31,436 bases of DNA, from contig UQXA01000026.1 in assembly GCA_900544865.1 (NCBI GenBank), positions 1 through 31,436 on the forward strand. Reading direction: 5' to 3'. A program made the translations under genes and the position numbers. This stretch comes from an uncultured Collinsella sp. (GTDB taxonomy: Bacteria; Actinomycetota; Coriobacteriia; Coriobacteriales; Coriobacteriaceae). Positions 8,768 through 18,229 of this stretch are shown piece after piece. Position 1 is the stretch's first letter. Each line of letters begins with the position of its first letter. Under the pieces are notes generated by a model. It ran no database searches. It was given only the letters and a program-made list of their open reading frames with translations, and had not been told where the DNA came from.

Positions 8768-9988
8768 GTGGGTAACCACTTCCGTACCTCCGGTGCGGGC
8801 GATGATGCCCCCAAGACGCAGGCAGGCGTCCAGGGCAGTCGTTTCGCCACTCCGGATTCAGAGGGCCAGCCTGTTGCTCAGGCCCCCGCTCAGCCGGCAG
8901 ATCAGGCACAGCCGGCATCCGATCCCTTTGCCTACAATCCAACCAGCGATGTCGCGCTTTCCGGCACGGCGGGTTTTGAGCCCGTTCAGGCCGTGACCGC
9001 TCGCGTGGAGCAGCCTCAGGCTGGTGCCGCCACGCCGCAGCCTACCATGGCCGGCATTCCCGACCCCTTGGCCCCTGCGACGCCGGCTCCTCAGCCTGCG
9101 CAGTCCGGTCTCTTTGCCGCTATTCCCGACCCCACGCAGCCTGCTGCCCCGGTGGTCGAGAGCGATCAGGCAGCCGAGGTCGCAAGCCTCGATAACGCGC
9201 TCAACAACCCCGATTTTACGTCGGTGTTTGCGCCCATCGATCCGCAGGCCAGCCGCAAGAAGATGGCCAAGCAGGCCGGTGTCGAGCCCGTCATCCTTAT
9301 GGAGCATGTCACCAAGATCTATCCGGCACAGCCCAACAAGCCTGCACTCGACGACATCAACATCGAGATCTATCCGGGCGAGTTCGTCTTCCTGGTCGGT
9401 CACTCCGGCTCGGGTAAGACCACGCTGCTGTCGACGCTCAACCGCGACGTTAAGCCGACGAGCGGCCGCATCCTGGTTGCCGGTCAGGACCTCATGAAGA
9501 TCAAGAACCGCAAGGTTCCGTTCCTGCGCCGCCAGATTGGCGCCGTGTTCCAGGACTTTAAGCTTCTGCCGCAAAAGACCGCCTACGAAAACGTGGCGTT
9601 TGCCCTGCAGTGCATCGGCAAGCCCAAGGGCGTCATTCGCAGCCAGGTGCCCGAGGTGCTGCGCCTGGTCGGTCTGGCCGATCAGATGGACTCGCTGCCC
9701 GACCAGCTTTCCGGTGGCGAGCAGCAGCGCGTTGCCGTCGCCCGTGCTATGGTCAACCGTCCGCCGCTGCTGATCTGCGACGAGCCCACGGGCAACCTCG
9801 ACCCGGCGATCTCGCTGGGCATCATGAAGCTGCTTGAGCGTATTAACCGCACCGGCACCACCGTGATCGTCGCCACGCACGACCGCGAGATGGTCGATAG
9901 CATGCACCGTCGCGTGATCGCCCTCGAGGGCGGCCACGTCATCCGCGACCAGGAGAGGGGAGGTTACGGCAACTATGGCACCAACTAA
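8768..9988 (+). CDS. ftsE: Cell-division ATP-binding protein FtsE with long N-terminal extension
   Basis: FtsE is the ATPase of FtsEX, which controls peptidoglycan hydrolases at the division site. The C-terminal ~230 residues are a standard FtsE: Walker A GHSGSGKTT (residues 211-219), Q-loop FQDFKLLPQKTAYENV, signature LSGGEQQR (314-321), Walker B LLICDEP (334-340) and the ATHD switch. FtsE proteins are normally ~225 residues; this one has 406, because ~172 residues rich in Pro, Ala and Gln precede the ABC domain, including two IPDP motifs. GTG 8768 has AAGGAG just upstream and the extension keeps the local codon bias. An internal ATG at 9263 (MAKQAGVEP) would give a normal-length protein and cannot be excluded as a second start. 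The gene overlaps ftsX by 14 bases. Confidence 0.93.
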   Translation: MGNHFRTSGAGDDAPKTQAGVQGSRFATPDSEGQPVAQAPAQPADQAQPASDPFAYNPTSDVALSGTAGFEPVQAVTARVEQPQAGAATPQPTMAGIPDPLAPATPAPQPAQSGLFAAIPDPTQPAAPVVESDQAAEVASLDNALNNPDFTSVFAPIDPQASRKKMAKQAGVEPVILMEHVTKIYPAQPNKPALDDINIEIYPGEFVFLVGHSGSGKTTLLSTLNRDVKPTSGRILVAGQDLMKIKNRKVPFLRRQIGAVFQDFKLLPQKTAYENVAFALQCIGKPKGVIRSQVPEVLRLVGLADQMDSLPDQLSGGEQQRVAVARAMVNRPPLLICDEPTGNLDPAISLGIMKLLERINRTGTTVIVATHDREMVDSMHRRVIALEGGHVIRDQERGGYGNYGTN

Positions 9989-10895
9989 CGTGGGCTACTC
10001 CTTCAAAGAGGCAATCAGCCACTTCTTCCGTAACTGGACTACCTCGCTCGGCGCCGTCATCACGATCTTCCTTTCGCTGTTTATCATCGGCCTGTTCATC
10101 ATGGGCTCTGCGATGCTGAACTCCGTGATCGGCACCGTCGAGGATCAGGTTGTCATCAACGCGTTCATTAGTGATGACGCCGATCAGGCTGATGTTCAGG
10201 CTTTTGAGGCCGAGCTTAAGACGTGGAATAACGTCAAGTCCGTGACCTATAAGGACAAGGACGACGCGCTGGCCGAGTATACGAGCAAGATGTCGGGCAA
10301 CGCCGACGCCACCATGAGCGCGCTCGATGGCCAGAACCCGCTGCCGGCTTCCTTCGCTATTGAGATGGACGATCCGTCCAAGGTCGAGAGCACGGCAAAG
10401 AAGCTCAAGAAGGATGCCGATTTCCAGAAGATCGCGGATGACGGCGACGTCAACGCGAGCGTGCTGTACGGCCAGGAGGAAGTGAGCCGCCTGTTCCAGG
10501 TGACCAACTACATCCGCATCGCCGCCGTGGTGCTCGTTGGTCTTCTGACCTTTATCGCATTCATCTTCATCAACAACACGATTCGCCTGTCCATCACGGC
10601 GCGTCGTCGTGAGATTGCGATTATGCGTCTGGTCGGCGCCAGCAACGGCTTCATTCGTGGCCCGTTTATCACCGAGGGCGTGCTGCAGGCCATTTTGGGC
10701 TCGCTGCTTTCCATCGGCGTTCTGGAGCTGCTGCGCAATCTGATGATTCCGCGTCTGCAGGAGAGCATCGGCTGGATGTCGTTTGCCCTGCCGATGCAGT
10801 ACTACCTGGTGACCTATGCTGCGCTGATTCTGGTCGGTGTGATTATCGGTCTCTTTGGTTCTGCCATCGCCATGCGCCGCTACCTGCGCGTGTAG
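9975..10895 (+). CDS. ftsX: Cell-division permease-like protein FtsX
   Basis: FtsX is the membrane partner of FtsE and passes its ATPase cycle to extracellular wall hydrolases. The 306-residue protein has a short cytoplasmic N-terminus (GYSFKEAISHFFRNW), one helix at about residues 25-50, an extracytoplasmic domain (about 52-170) with the typical ...VKSVTYKDKDDALAEY segment, and three C-terminal helices. The cytoplasmic loop contains TARRREIAIMRLVGAS, the coupling-helix signature of the family. The start lies inside the ftsE end in another frame, so the two are translationally coupled. A terminator 26 bases after the stop closes the operon. Confidence 0.96.
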   Translation: MAPTNVGYSFKEAISHFFRNWTTSLGAVITIFLSLFIIGLFIMGSAMLNSVIGTVEDQVVINAFISDDADQADVQAFEAELKTWNNVKSVTYKDKDDALAEYTSKMSGNADATMSALDGQNPLPASFAIEMDDPSKVESTAKKLKKDADFQKIADDGDVNASVLYGQEEVSRLFQVTNYIRIAAVVLVGLLTFIAFIFINNTIRLSITARRREIAIMRLVGASNGFIRGPFITEGVLQAILGSLLSIGVLELLRNLMIPRLQESIGWMSFALPMQYYLVTYAALILVGVIIGLFGSAIAMRRYLRV

Positions 10896-10920
10896 GCATG
10901 CTTGGAATTCATCCCTTCCA

Positions 10921-10953
10921 ACGGGTCGTCTCTTATGGGGCGGCCCGTTTTTT
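10921..10953 (+). terminator. Intrinsic terminator of ftsEX
   Basis: ACGGGTCGTC (10921-10930) pairs with GGCGGCCCGT (10939-10948), including G-T pairs, followed by TTTTTT. Confidence 0.9.
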
Positions 10954-11030
10954 GATCCCTAGGGGACGGCAGGAAAGCGAATCATTTGGGTAGACTCTTT
11001 GGAGTTCGCAATCGATAGTTAGGAGGCGCC

Positions 11031-13166
11031 ATGGGGCGCAATAACAAGCATAAGCGTGGAGCTCGCAATCAGCGCGGGCCGGTGCGCAGCGAACGCCGTC
11101 CGAGCCTGACCGGGCGCGTGCAGCTCCATGAGCACAGTGCCTATGTCATAACCGAGAATGGCGACTACAAGGTCATGGGCCGTGGCAAGCGCGAGATTAT
11201 GGATGGCGATACCGTTGCCGTGAGCATTAAGAACAGCCCGCACGGTGAGCGGCGCGCCGTGATCGAAGGCGTGGTTGAGCGCGCAGCCATAAGCGTGGTG
11301 GGTACGTACCAGACCGCCGGTCCGCTCGGTGTGATCGAGCCGCTCGATTCGCGTCTGAAGGCTGACTTCTTCATTCTGCCTGAGGATACCTCGGCGGATC
11401 GTCTGGGCGTTCACCCGGGTGATGCTGTTGTCGCGCGCATTTTGACCTACCCGACGCGCCTGGAATCGGGCGCTGTGACGATCGAACGCCGCATTGGCGG
11501 AGATGACGCGCCCGATTTGGGCGTTCAATATGTGATGGCGCGTTACGGCTATACCGATAGCTATCCCGAGGCCGCGCTGGACGAGGCCGAGGGGCTTTCG
11601 CTCGATGTGTCCGCGGCGCTTAAGGACCCGCTCCGCCGCGATCTGCGCGACCGCTTTGTCATCACGATCGACCCAGTCGACGCGCGCGACTTTGACGACG
11701 CCATTTCGCTGGAGCGCACGCCCGAGGGTGGCTACAAGCTGGGTGTGCATATCGCCGACGTTTCACACTATGTGGCTTGGGACGGGCATATCGATCTTGA
11801 GGCTCGCCATCGTACGACATCGGTGCATCTGGCCGATCGCGTGCTTCCCATGCTGCCCGAACGCCTGTCCTGTGACCTGTGCTCGCTTCGCCCTGACGAG
11901 GACCGTCTTGCGTTTACCGTTGACATTGAGCTCGATGCACAGGGTCGCGTGCGGCATTACGATCCGTACCCCAGCGTGATTCGCTCGCGTGTGCGTATGG
12001 ACTATGACGGCGCCGAGGCGCTGCTGGTGCGTGCCGGCGCGGTTGAGTATTCGGTGCTGGAGGGTGCAGCCGAGGATGTTGCGGCTGCCGAGACCTCGCG
12101 CGAGGAAGCGCTTGAGCGCGGTCTTGCGTGCGAGGAGGCCGCCCGCGGCTACAACGTCGACCTCGGCGATTTCCTTGTCGCCGCTAACGAACTCGCCGAA
12201 CTCCGCCGTCGTATCCGTCGCGCCCGCGGCTCGGTCGATTTTGACACGGCCGAGATTCGTGCTCTGTTGGATGAGGACGGAGTGCCCGTGCAGATTGTGG
12301 CGCGTGAGCGTTCGTGTGCCACGTCGCTTATCGAGGAAGCTATGCTGCTCGCCAACGAGTGCGTTGCAGAGTGGCTGGCAGACCGTGATATCGAGGCCTG
12401 CTATCGCGTGCATGAGGATCCGAGCCCCGATAGCCTGCACGGTGCCGCCGTTGCGCTGGCGCAGCTAGGCATCATCGACGATCGCCGTGCTGCCGGTATT
12501 GCCCTGGGGAGCCCCGATGAGCTGCAGGCTGCAGTCGATGCTGCCGCCGGTACGGCCAACGCACCGCTCGTTAACACGCTGCTTCTGCGCAGCATGCAGC
12601 GCGCGCTGTACAAGCCGCGCAACGAGGGCCACTTTGCGCTCGCCGCGCCGTGCTACTGTCACTTTACGAGTCCCATCCGTCGCTACCCCGATCTGGTGGT
12701 GCACCGCGTGCTCAAACTGCAGTTGGCCTATGAGCGGCTCGGCGGCAAGGACGCCTTGGTCCGTACGCCGCGGCTGATCGGCAAGGGGCGCGAGTCGCTG
12801 CCGCGCATTCTGCCGCAGATCTGCCGCGCATGCAGCGATGCCGAGCGCGCGGCAGATGCCGCCAGCCATGCGACGCAAAAGATCAATATTGCCCAGTACT
12901 ATGAGGACCGTCTGGGCGAGCGCTATGCCGGAACCGTCTCGTGGGTTAGCAGCATGGGCCTTTTTGTGCGCTTGGACCTAACGCAGGTCGAAGGCTTGGT
13001 TTCGATCAAGAGTCTGGGCAACGAGTGGTTCGAGTTCGACGAGGACGCGCTCACGCTCACAGGTGCCGACACGGGCACCCGTTACGAGCTGGGGCAGCGC
13101 GTGATTATCGAGGTCTCGCGCGTCAATACCACGCGTGGGCACTTGGACTTTAAGCTTATCCATTAG
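11031..13166 (+). CDS. rnr: Ribonuclease R (RNB-family 3'-5' exoribonuclease)
   Basis: RNase R degrades structured RNA 3'-5' and takes part in tmRNA-dependent decay of faulty messages; smpB lies 9 kb downstream in this window. The 711 residues contain cold-shock-type OB domains (about 25-160), the RNB catalytic domain with DPVDARDFDDAIS carrying the metal-binding aspartates (Asp214, Asp220, Asp222, Asp223), the HFTSPIRRYPDLVVHR signature, and a C-terminal S1 domain (about 625-711). A basic stretch at the N-terminus (NNKHKRGARNQR) may bind RNA. It lacks the N-terminal helix-turn-helix extension and long basic tail of the E. coli enzyme. AGGAGG lies 5 bases before ATG 11031. It is a single gene with its own terminator. 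Confidence 0.95.
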   Translation: MGRNNKHKRGARNQRGPVRSERRPSLTGRVQLHEHSAYVITENGDYKVMGRGKREIMDGDTVAVSIKNSPHGERRAVIEGVVERAAISVVGTYQTAGPLGVIEPLDSRLKADFFILPEDTSADRLGVHPGDAVVARILTYPTRLESGAVTIERRIGGDDAPDLGVQYVMARYGYTDSYPEAALDEAEGLSLDVSAALKDPLRRDLRDRFVITIDPVDARDFDDAISLERTPEGGYKLGVHIADVSHYVAWDGHIDLEARHRTTSVHLADRVLPMLPERLSCDLCSLRPDEDRLAFTVDIELDAQGRVRHYDPYPSVIRSRVRMDYDGAEALLVRAGAVEYSVLEGAAEDVAAAETSREEALERGLACEEAARGYNVDLGDFLVAANELAELRRRIRRARGSVDFDTAEIRALLDEDGVPVQIVARERSCATSLIEEAMLLANECVAEWLADRDIEACYRVHEDPSPDSLHGAAVALAQLGIIDDRRAAGIALGSPDELQAAVDAAAGTANAPLVNTLLLRSMQRALYKPRNEGHFALAAPCYCHFTSPIRRYPDLVVHRVLKLQLAYERLGGKDALVRTPRLIGKGRESLPRILPQICRACSDAERAADAASHATQKINIAQYYEDRLGERYAGTVSWVSSMGLFVRLDLTQVEGLVSIKSLGNEWFEFDEDALTLTGADTGTRYELGQRVIIEVSRVNTTRGHLDFKLIH

Positions 13167-13191
13167 CCAAATCCCGACTCATGGTGGGGGA

Positions 13192-13227
13192 GCGGAGGGC
13201 GGCCTTTCGGGACCGCCCTTCGCATTT
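13192..13227 (+). terminator. Terminator of rnr
   Basis: AGGGCGG (13196-13202) pairs with CCGCCCT (13213-13219), extended by GCG/CGC outside. The following CATTTG is a weak U-tract. Confidence 0.7.
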
Positions 13228-13285
13228 GAATCGTGGCTACCTTGCCGTCTGCTCGGCCGCCCGCTTACCTGCTATTTGAGAGGTA

Positions 13286-13323
13286 AAACCTACCAAAATA
13301 AACCTGTCCCTTTTGGCAGGTTT
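13286..13323. repeat. Palindromic repeat, GTCCC-core family, AACCTGCC-armed copy 2
   Basis: AAACCTACCAAAA (13286-13298) pairs with TTTTGGCAGGTTT (13311-13323) with one G-T pair, around TAAACCTGTCCC. The central 20 bases AAAATAAACCTGTCCCTTTT are identical to the copy at 1081-1117. It ends 19 bases before the recombinase start codon, so it lies in that gene's leader. Confidence 0.85.
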
Positions 13324-13342
13324 ACAAGAAAGCGGGGATGAG

Positions 13343-13948
13343 ATGGCGACGGTGTACGGTTATGCGCGGGTGAGTTCGCGCGATCAGAACCTTAATCGGC
13401 AGCTGGATGCGCTGGGCGCCTATGGCGTGGGCTCGGCGATTATTTATGCCGACCATGCGAGCGGCAAGGACTTCGATCGACCGCGTTATCGCGAGCTGCT
13501 GCACGTCCTGGGAGACGGGGACGTACTGGTGGTGCTTTCTATCGACCGACTTGGCCGTAATTACTCCGAGATTCTTGAGGAATGGCGACGCATTACCAAG
13601 GAGCTCGGGGTTGCCATTGTGGTGTTGGACATGCCATTGCTTGACACGCGCGTCAGGGCCAGCGGCGCGCCGGATGTGACCAACACCCTGATTGCCGATA
13701 TTGTGCTGCAACTGCTGAGCTACGTGGCGCAGGTGGAGCGCGAGAATATCCATCGGCGCCAGGCGGAGGGGATTGCAGCGGCGCGAGCGCGAGGGGTCCG
13801 TTTCGGTCGACCTCGCAAGCCGTGCCCTCCTCAGTTTGAGCTGGTGCGCGATAGCTATGAGGCAGGCGATATTACCCGCAGCCAGGCAGCAAAATGCCTG
13901 GGCGTGTGCGTGGGGACGTTCGATCGCTGGATGCGCGAGGCGGGGTAG
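13343..13948 (+). CDS. Serine recombinase (resolvase/invertase family)
   Basis: The 201-residue product is a small serine recombinase that cuts and rejoins DNA at specific sites. The catalytic domain begins GYARVSSRDQNLNRQLDAL with the nucleophilic Ser in the RVS motif, and continues with SIDRLGRNYSEI carrying the conserved DRLGR, then a long helix containing QVERENIHRRQAEGI. The C-terminal ~45 residues (FGRPRKP onward) form a helix-turn-helix DNA-binding domain ending FDRWMREAG. ATG 13343 was chosen over an upstream ATG at 13313 that lies inside the repeat. No partner transposase or plasmid maintenance gene is nearby, and I see no clear invertible segment. The AGCGGGG upstream is only a fair ribosome site. 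Confidence 0.9.
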   Translation: MATVYGYARVSSRDQNLNRQLDALGAYGVGSAIIYADHASGKDFDRPRYRELLHVLGDGDVLVVLSIDRLGRNYSEILEEWRRITKELGVAIVVLDMPLLDTRVRASGAPDVTNTLIADIVLQLLSYVAQVERENIHRRQAEGIAAARARGVRFGRPRKPCPPQFELVRDSYEAGDITRSQAAKCLGVCVGTFDRWMREAG

Positions 13949-14052
13949 GGGTTTGCGTCGCTTTGTCGCTTCCTGTTGCGATTCAAATTTTGATACGGTG
14001 ACGATGCCATTTGTGGCTACACTCGCTGATATTCAAAAAAGGAGGTTGGCCC

Positions 14053-14634
14053 TTGGCTCGCGTAAAACAAATAATCGGATGGACCGCGATCGTTCTGTTC
14101 GCTGCAACGCTGGCGAGCATCTGGGTGCTGACGGAGCAAAACGCGGTGCAGACGTCGTTGCTGAGCGAGTCCACCGCGCGTGTGGTGGAGGGTCAGGCTA
14201 CGGGCGTTCAGGCTGCCGATGCCACGGGTGAAGCCCAGACGGAGAACGGAATGACCGGAGGCGCCGATTCGGCTGCCTCGAATGTCCGGTCTGGCCGACT
14301 TGCTTCCATTCGCATGCGGGTGGGCACAAACGTCCGTCGCGTTGCCCATACCGTAGAGTTTTTCTTCGTCGGATTATTCGCCTCCGTGGTCGTGGTTTGC
14401 TTTTCCAGGCGTCCGTGGAGCGTATGCTCCCGTTGCGTGCCCGTATTGCTCTTTTGCGCCGCCTGCTCCGTTGGCGATCAGGTACATAAGATCTTTGTTC
14501 CCGGCAGGCATTTCGACGTTATCGATTTAGGATTCGATGCTGCGGGCTATGTCACCGCCATGCTGTTGGTATTGCTGGCGGCGGCGTTAGTGCGCCATGC
14601 GACTCGGCCGATCGGCGCCCATGCGAGGCGCTAG
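14053..14634 (+). CDS. VanZ-like family membrane protein
   Basis: The ~193-residue protein has an N-terminal hydrophobic helix (about residues 4-24), a polar low-complexity stretch (about 30-85), then VanZ-type helices with the signature residues HTVEFFFVG, DQVHKIFVPGRHFDVIDLGFD and DAAGYV. VanZ-like proteins are small membrane proteins; the namesake gives low-level teicoplanin resistance, while the general role is unknown. I place the start at TTG 14053 because AGGAGG lies at 14040-14045; an upstream ATG at 14011 has no ribosome site. It is separated from the recombinase by 104 bases and has its own terminator, so the two need not be functionally linked. Confidence 0.8.
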   Translation: MARVKQIIGWTAIVLFAATLASIWVLTEQNAVQTSLLSESTARVVEGQATGVQAADATGEAQTENGMTGGADSAASNVRSGRLASIRMRVGTNVRRVAHTVEFFFVGLFASVVVVCFSRRPWSVCSRCVPVLLFCAACSVGDQVHKIFVPGRHFDVIDLGFDAAGYVTAMLLVLLAAALVRHATRPIGAHARR

Positions 14635-14715
14635 CCGGTAACAAACCCGTTTCTGATAATGCGACCTTGTTGAATTATTTTGTGTCGCGCGTATTTCCGA
14701 GCGGTCGGATTTGAG

Positions 14716-14742
14716 GGGCGAGCGGTAGAACGCTCGCCCTTT
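14716..14742 (+). terminator. Terminator of the VanZ-like gene
   Basis: GGGCGAGCG (14716-14724) is perfectly complementary to CGCTCGCCC (14731-14739), followed by TTT. Confidence 0.8.
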
Positions 14743-14764
14743 GTGCGCCACGATGCGGCACAAT

Positions 14765-14793
14765 GTACCGCAAAAGCTGTTTGTATCCGGTAC
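14765..14793. promoter_or_regulatory. Possible operator upstream of the MurNAc cluster
   Basis: GTACCG (14765-14770) and CGGTAC (14788-14793) form an inverted repeat. An overlapping TGCGG...CCGCA repeat lies just upstream. The location, 45-75 bases before the regulator gene, suits autoregulation by the RpiR-family protein. The site itself is not a motif I recognise. Confidence 0.3.
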
Positions 14794-14838
14794 GAATCGT
14801 TCGTTGGTCTTTAATTCTTCTCAACGGAGGTGTTTGAG

Positions 14839-15690
14839 ATGGCAAACGGATTGCTTTTGCGGCTTCGCGAGCGTGAGCTCAGCGCGAGCCCGGCGGAACG
14901 CAATGTCATCGCATATGTAAGCGCTCATCCGCACGAGGTGGTCGGGCTGTCCGTCCGCGGTCTTGCCGATGTCACGTTCTCCTCGCCCTCGAGCATTTTG
15001 CGCTTTTGCAAGCGTTTGGGTTTTGCGGGCTACAAGGAGTTCCAGCGCGAACTGATTGCCGAGCTGGCGCTCTTAGGTGACAAGAAAGACATAGCCCTCG
15101 AGGACATCTCCATGGATGACAGCGTCGAACGTATCGTGGGGAAGGTGATGAAAAGCAACGTGCGCACAATCGAGGCGACGGCGCGAACGCTCGATTACAC
15201 CGTCTTGGAGCGATGCGCGGCCCGTCTTAAGCGGGCACGCGCGGTCAATCTGTTCGGTATTGGTGCCTCTCGTTTGGTCGCGCACGACCTGGCGCAAAAG
15301 CTCATGCGTGTCGACAAAGAGTGCCATCTGTACGACGACTGGCATGATCAGCTCTTATGTGCCAAGAACATGCATGAGGGCGATATGGCAATCGCCTTTA
15401 GCTACTCGGGCTTGACGCAAGAGGTGCTGGACTGCACCGCCGAGGCTCAACGTCACAACTGTCCCGTTGTGGCCGTTACCAAAGTAGATGGATCATCCAA
15501 GCTTGCCACCATGGCCGATGCCGTGCTCGGCGTCGCTGCGAGTGAACCCTTGGTCCGCAGCGGTGCCATGGCTTCGCGTATGGCCCAGCTTATGGTTGTC
15601 GATGCCCTGTACGCTGCTTACGTTGCCAGCGACTACGAACGGGCGACGCATGTCATAAAGCAAAACTACATCGAGAAACAGGAAAGATGA
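14839..15690 (+). CDS. RpiR/MurR-family transcriptional regulator
   Basis: The 283-residue protein has the RpiR layout: an N-terminal helix-turn-helix domain (about residues 1-77; SPAERNVIAYVSAHP, then SSPSSILRFCKRLGFAGYKEF) and a C-terminal SIS sugar-phosphate-binding domain (about 120-260; FGIGASRLVAHDLAQKL, AFSYSGLTQEV). ATG 14839 has GGAGG 8 bases upstream; GTG 14830 would overlap that site. The gene leads the MurNAc salvage cluster, and murQ starts 10 bases after its stop, with GAGGTG in the junction as ribosome site. By analogy with E. coli MurR and the staphylococcal operon, it should sense MurNAc-6-phosphate and control this cluster. That effector is inferred from context. Confidence 0.9.
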   Translation: MANGLLLRLRERELSASPAERNVIAYVSAHPHEVVGLSVRGLADVTFSSPSSILRFCKRLGFAGYKEFQRELIAELALLGDKKDIALEDISMDDSVERIVGKVMKSNVRTIEATARTLDYTVLERCAARLKRARAVNLFGIGASRLVAHDLAQKLMRVDKECHLYDDWHDQLLCAKNMHEGDMAIAFSYSGLTQEVLDCTAEAQRHNCPVVAVTKVDGSSKLATMADAVLGVAASEPLVRSGAMASRMAQLMVVDALYAAYVASDYERATHVIKQNYIEKQER

Positions 15691-15700
15691 GGTGAATGAA

Positions 15701-16624
<924 letters not shown>

Positions 16625-16681
16625 GTGCACGGCGTGAGCTGATATGACATCTAGACGAGATACCCAATACAAGGAGGAGTT

Positions 16682-18112
16682 ATGACGAACAAAGAGCTGG
16701 CTCAAAAGCTGCTGGACCTTTTGGGCGGTAAAGACAACGTGCTCGCAAACGCGGCGTGCATGACGCGCCTGCGCGTGACCGTCAAAGACACGGGCAACGT
16801 CGACACGGAGGGTATTAAGGCGCTCGACGGCGTGATGGGCCTGGTCGAGGACGACACGATGCAGATCGTGCTGGGTCCGGGCAAGGTGAATAAGGTGCTC
16901 GAGGAGTTCTCCAAGCTCACCGGCCTTGCGAAAGGCGTTGCCGACGAGAGCGTGGTTGACGCTGCGGCCACAAACAAGGCCGCGCAGAAAGCCAAGTACG
17001 AGTCCAAGCCGGTTCAGGCCTTCCTCAAGAAGATTTCCAATGTCTTCGTCGCCCTGCTTCCCGGCATCATTGCGGCTGGCCTCATCAACGGTATCTGCAA
17101 CGTCATTAACGTCTCGACGGCAGGCGCGCTTGCAGGCGAGTGGTGGTACCAGGGCATTCGTTCCATGGGCTGGGCCCTGTTTGCCTATCTGCCCATCTTG
17201 GTGGGCTATAACGCGGCACGTGAGTTTGGTGGCTCCGCTGCGCTGGGCGGCATCGCCGGCATGATGTGTATCGCCAACAGTGCCATGCCCCTGCTTGCGC
17301 CTGGCGCGGCTGATCCTGCCACTGCCATTCTGCTGCCGCTCACCAATGCGCAGTACAACCCCGCGGCGGGTGGCATGATCGCGGCTCTCATCGCTGGTGC
17401 ATTTTTTGCCTGGATGGAGCGTCAGATTCGCAAGGTTATGCCCAACGCGCTCGACACGTTCTTGTCCCCGCTGCTGGTGCTCATCATCGGCGCCTTTGCT
17501 CTGATGCTCGTCATCCAGCCGGTTGGCGCATGGCTGACGACTGCCATCTTTAGCGTTTTGACCTTTATCTTCGAGAAACTGGGCGTCCTGGGCGGCTATA
17601 TCCTGTCGGCAGGCTTCTTGCCGCTGGTGTCCGTCGGCCTGCATCAGGCGCTCACGCCGATCCACGCTATGCTCAACGATCCCGACGGCGCTACCAAGGG
17701 TATCAATTACCTGCTTCCCATCCTTATGATGGCTGGCGGCGGCCAGGTCGGTGCCGGTTTGGCGCTGTACTTTAAGACCAAGAACGCCAAGCTCAAGAAG
17801 TACGTCGCAGAGTCCATTCCCGTTGGAATCCTGGGTGTGGGCGAGCCTCTGATGTATGCTGTTACGCTGCCGCTCGTTCGTCCGTTTGTGACGGCCTGCC
17901 TGGGTGCCGGATTTGGCGGCGCGCTCGCGGCGCTGCTTCACATCGGCACGGTTTCTCAGGGCGTTTCCGGTCTGTTTGGCCTACTGATCGTTGTTCCTGG
18001 CCAGCAGCTCGGCTACGTTGCCGCTATGCTGCTTGCCTATGCCGCCGGCTTTGTCCTGACGTGGTTCTTTGGCGTCGACGAGCAGAAGATCAACGAGTTC
18101 TTTGGCGAGTAG
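16682..18112 (+). CDS. murP: PTS EIIBC component, MurP-like (N-acetylmuramic acid)
   Basis: This membrane permease imports and phosphorylates a sugar using the phosphotransferase system. The 476-residue protein starts with an EIIB domain of the glucose superfamily (about residues 1-85) with phospho-cysteine Cys26 in NAACMTRLRV. An EIIC domain of about ten helices follows (from about 110; FVALLPGIIAAGLINGICN, then HQALTPIH and GEPLMYAV motifs). There is no EIIA domain, so a separate EIIA such as Crr must supply phosphate, as for E. coli MurP. Sequence alone would fit several beta-glucoside or sucrose-type permeases; the neighbours murQ, an RpiR regulator and a MupG-like gene point to MurNAc or MurNAc-GlcNAc. 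AAGGAGGAG sits just before ATG 16682. Confidence 0.85.
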   Translation: MTNKELAQKLLDLLGGKDNVLANAACMTRLRVTVKDTGNVDTEGIKALDGVMGLVEDDTMQIVLGPGKVNKVLEEFSKLTGLAKGVADESVVDAAATNKAAQKAKYESKPVQAFLKKISNVFVALLPGIIAAGLINGICNVINVSTAGALAGEWWYQGIRSMGWALFAYLPILVGYNAAREFGGSAALGGIAGMMCIANSAMPLLAPGAADPATAILLPLTNAQYNPAAGGMIAALIAGAFFAWMERQIRKVMPNALDTFLSPLLVLIIGAFALMLVIQPVGAWLTTAIFSVLTFIFEKLGVLGGYILSAGFLPLVSVGLHQALTPIHAMLNDPDGATKGINYLLPILMMAGGGQVGAGLALYFKTKNAKLKKYVAESIPVGILGVGEPLMYAVTLPLVRPFVTACLGAGFGGALAALLHIGTVSQGVSGLFGLLIVVPGQQLGYVAAMLLAYAAGFVLTWFFGVDEQKINEFFGE

Positions 18113-18120
18113 TTTGATAT

Positions 18121-18147
18121 CGCGAGCCGTGTTGCTCGGGGCTCGCG
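18121..18147 (+). terminator. Hairpin after murP without a T-run
   Basis: CGCGAGCC (18121-18128) and GGCTCGCG (18140-18147) are perfect complements 9 bases after the murP stop. With no U-tract, it may protect the 3' end of the murP message rather than terminate. Confidence 0.5.
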
Positions 18148-18179
18148 GTGCGCGGCAGATTTCTTGATGCTATGGTTGT

Positions 18180-18213
18180 GCCGGCGGGGCTAACTGCTCC
18201 GCCGGCCTTTTTT
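18180..18213 (+). terminator. Intrinsic terminator between murP and mupG
   Basis: GCCGGCGG (18180-18187) pairs with CCGCCGGC (18199-18206), followed by CTTTTTT. It ends immediately before the AAGGAG of the next gene, so read-through or a separate promoter is needed for that gene. Confidence 0.85.
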
Positions 18214-18229
18214 AAAGGAGCGTTGAAGC

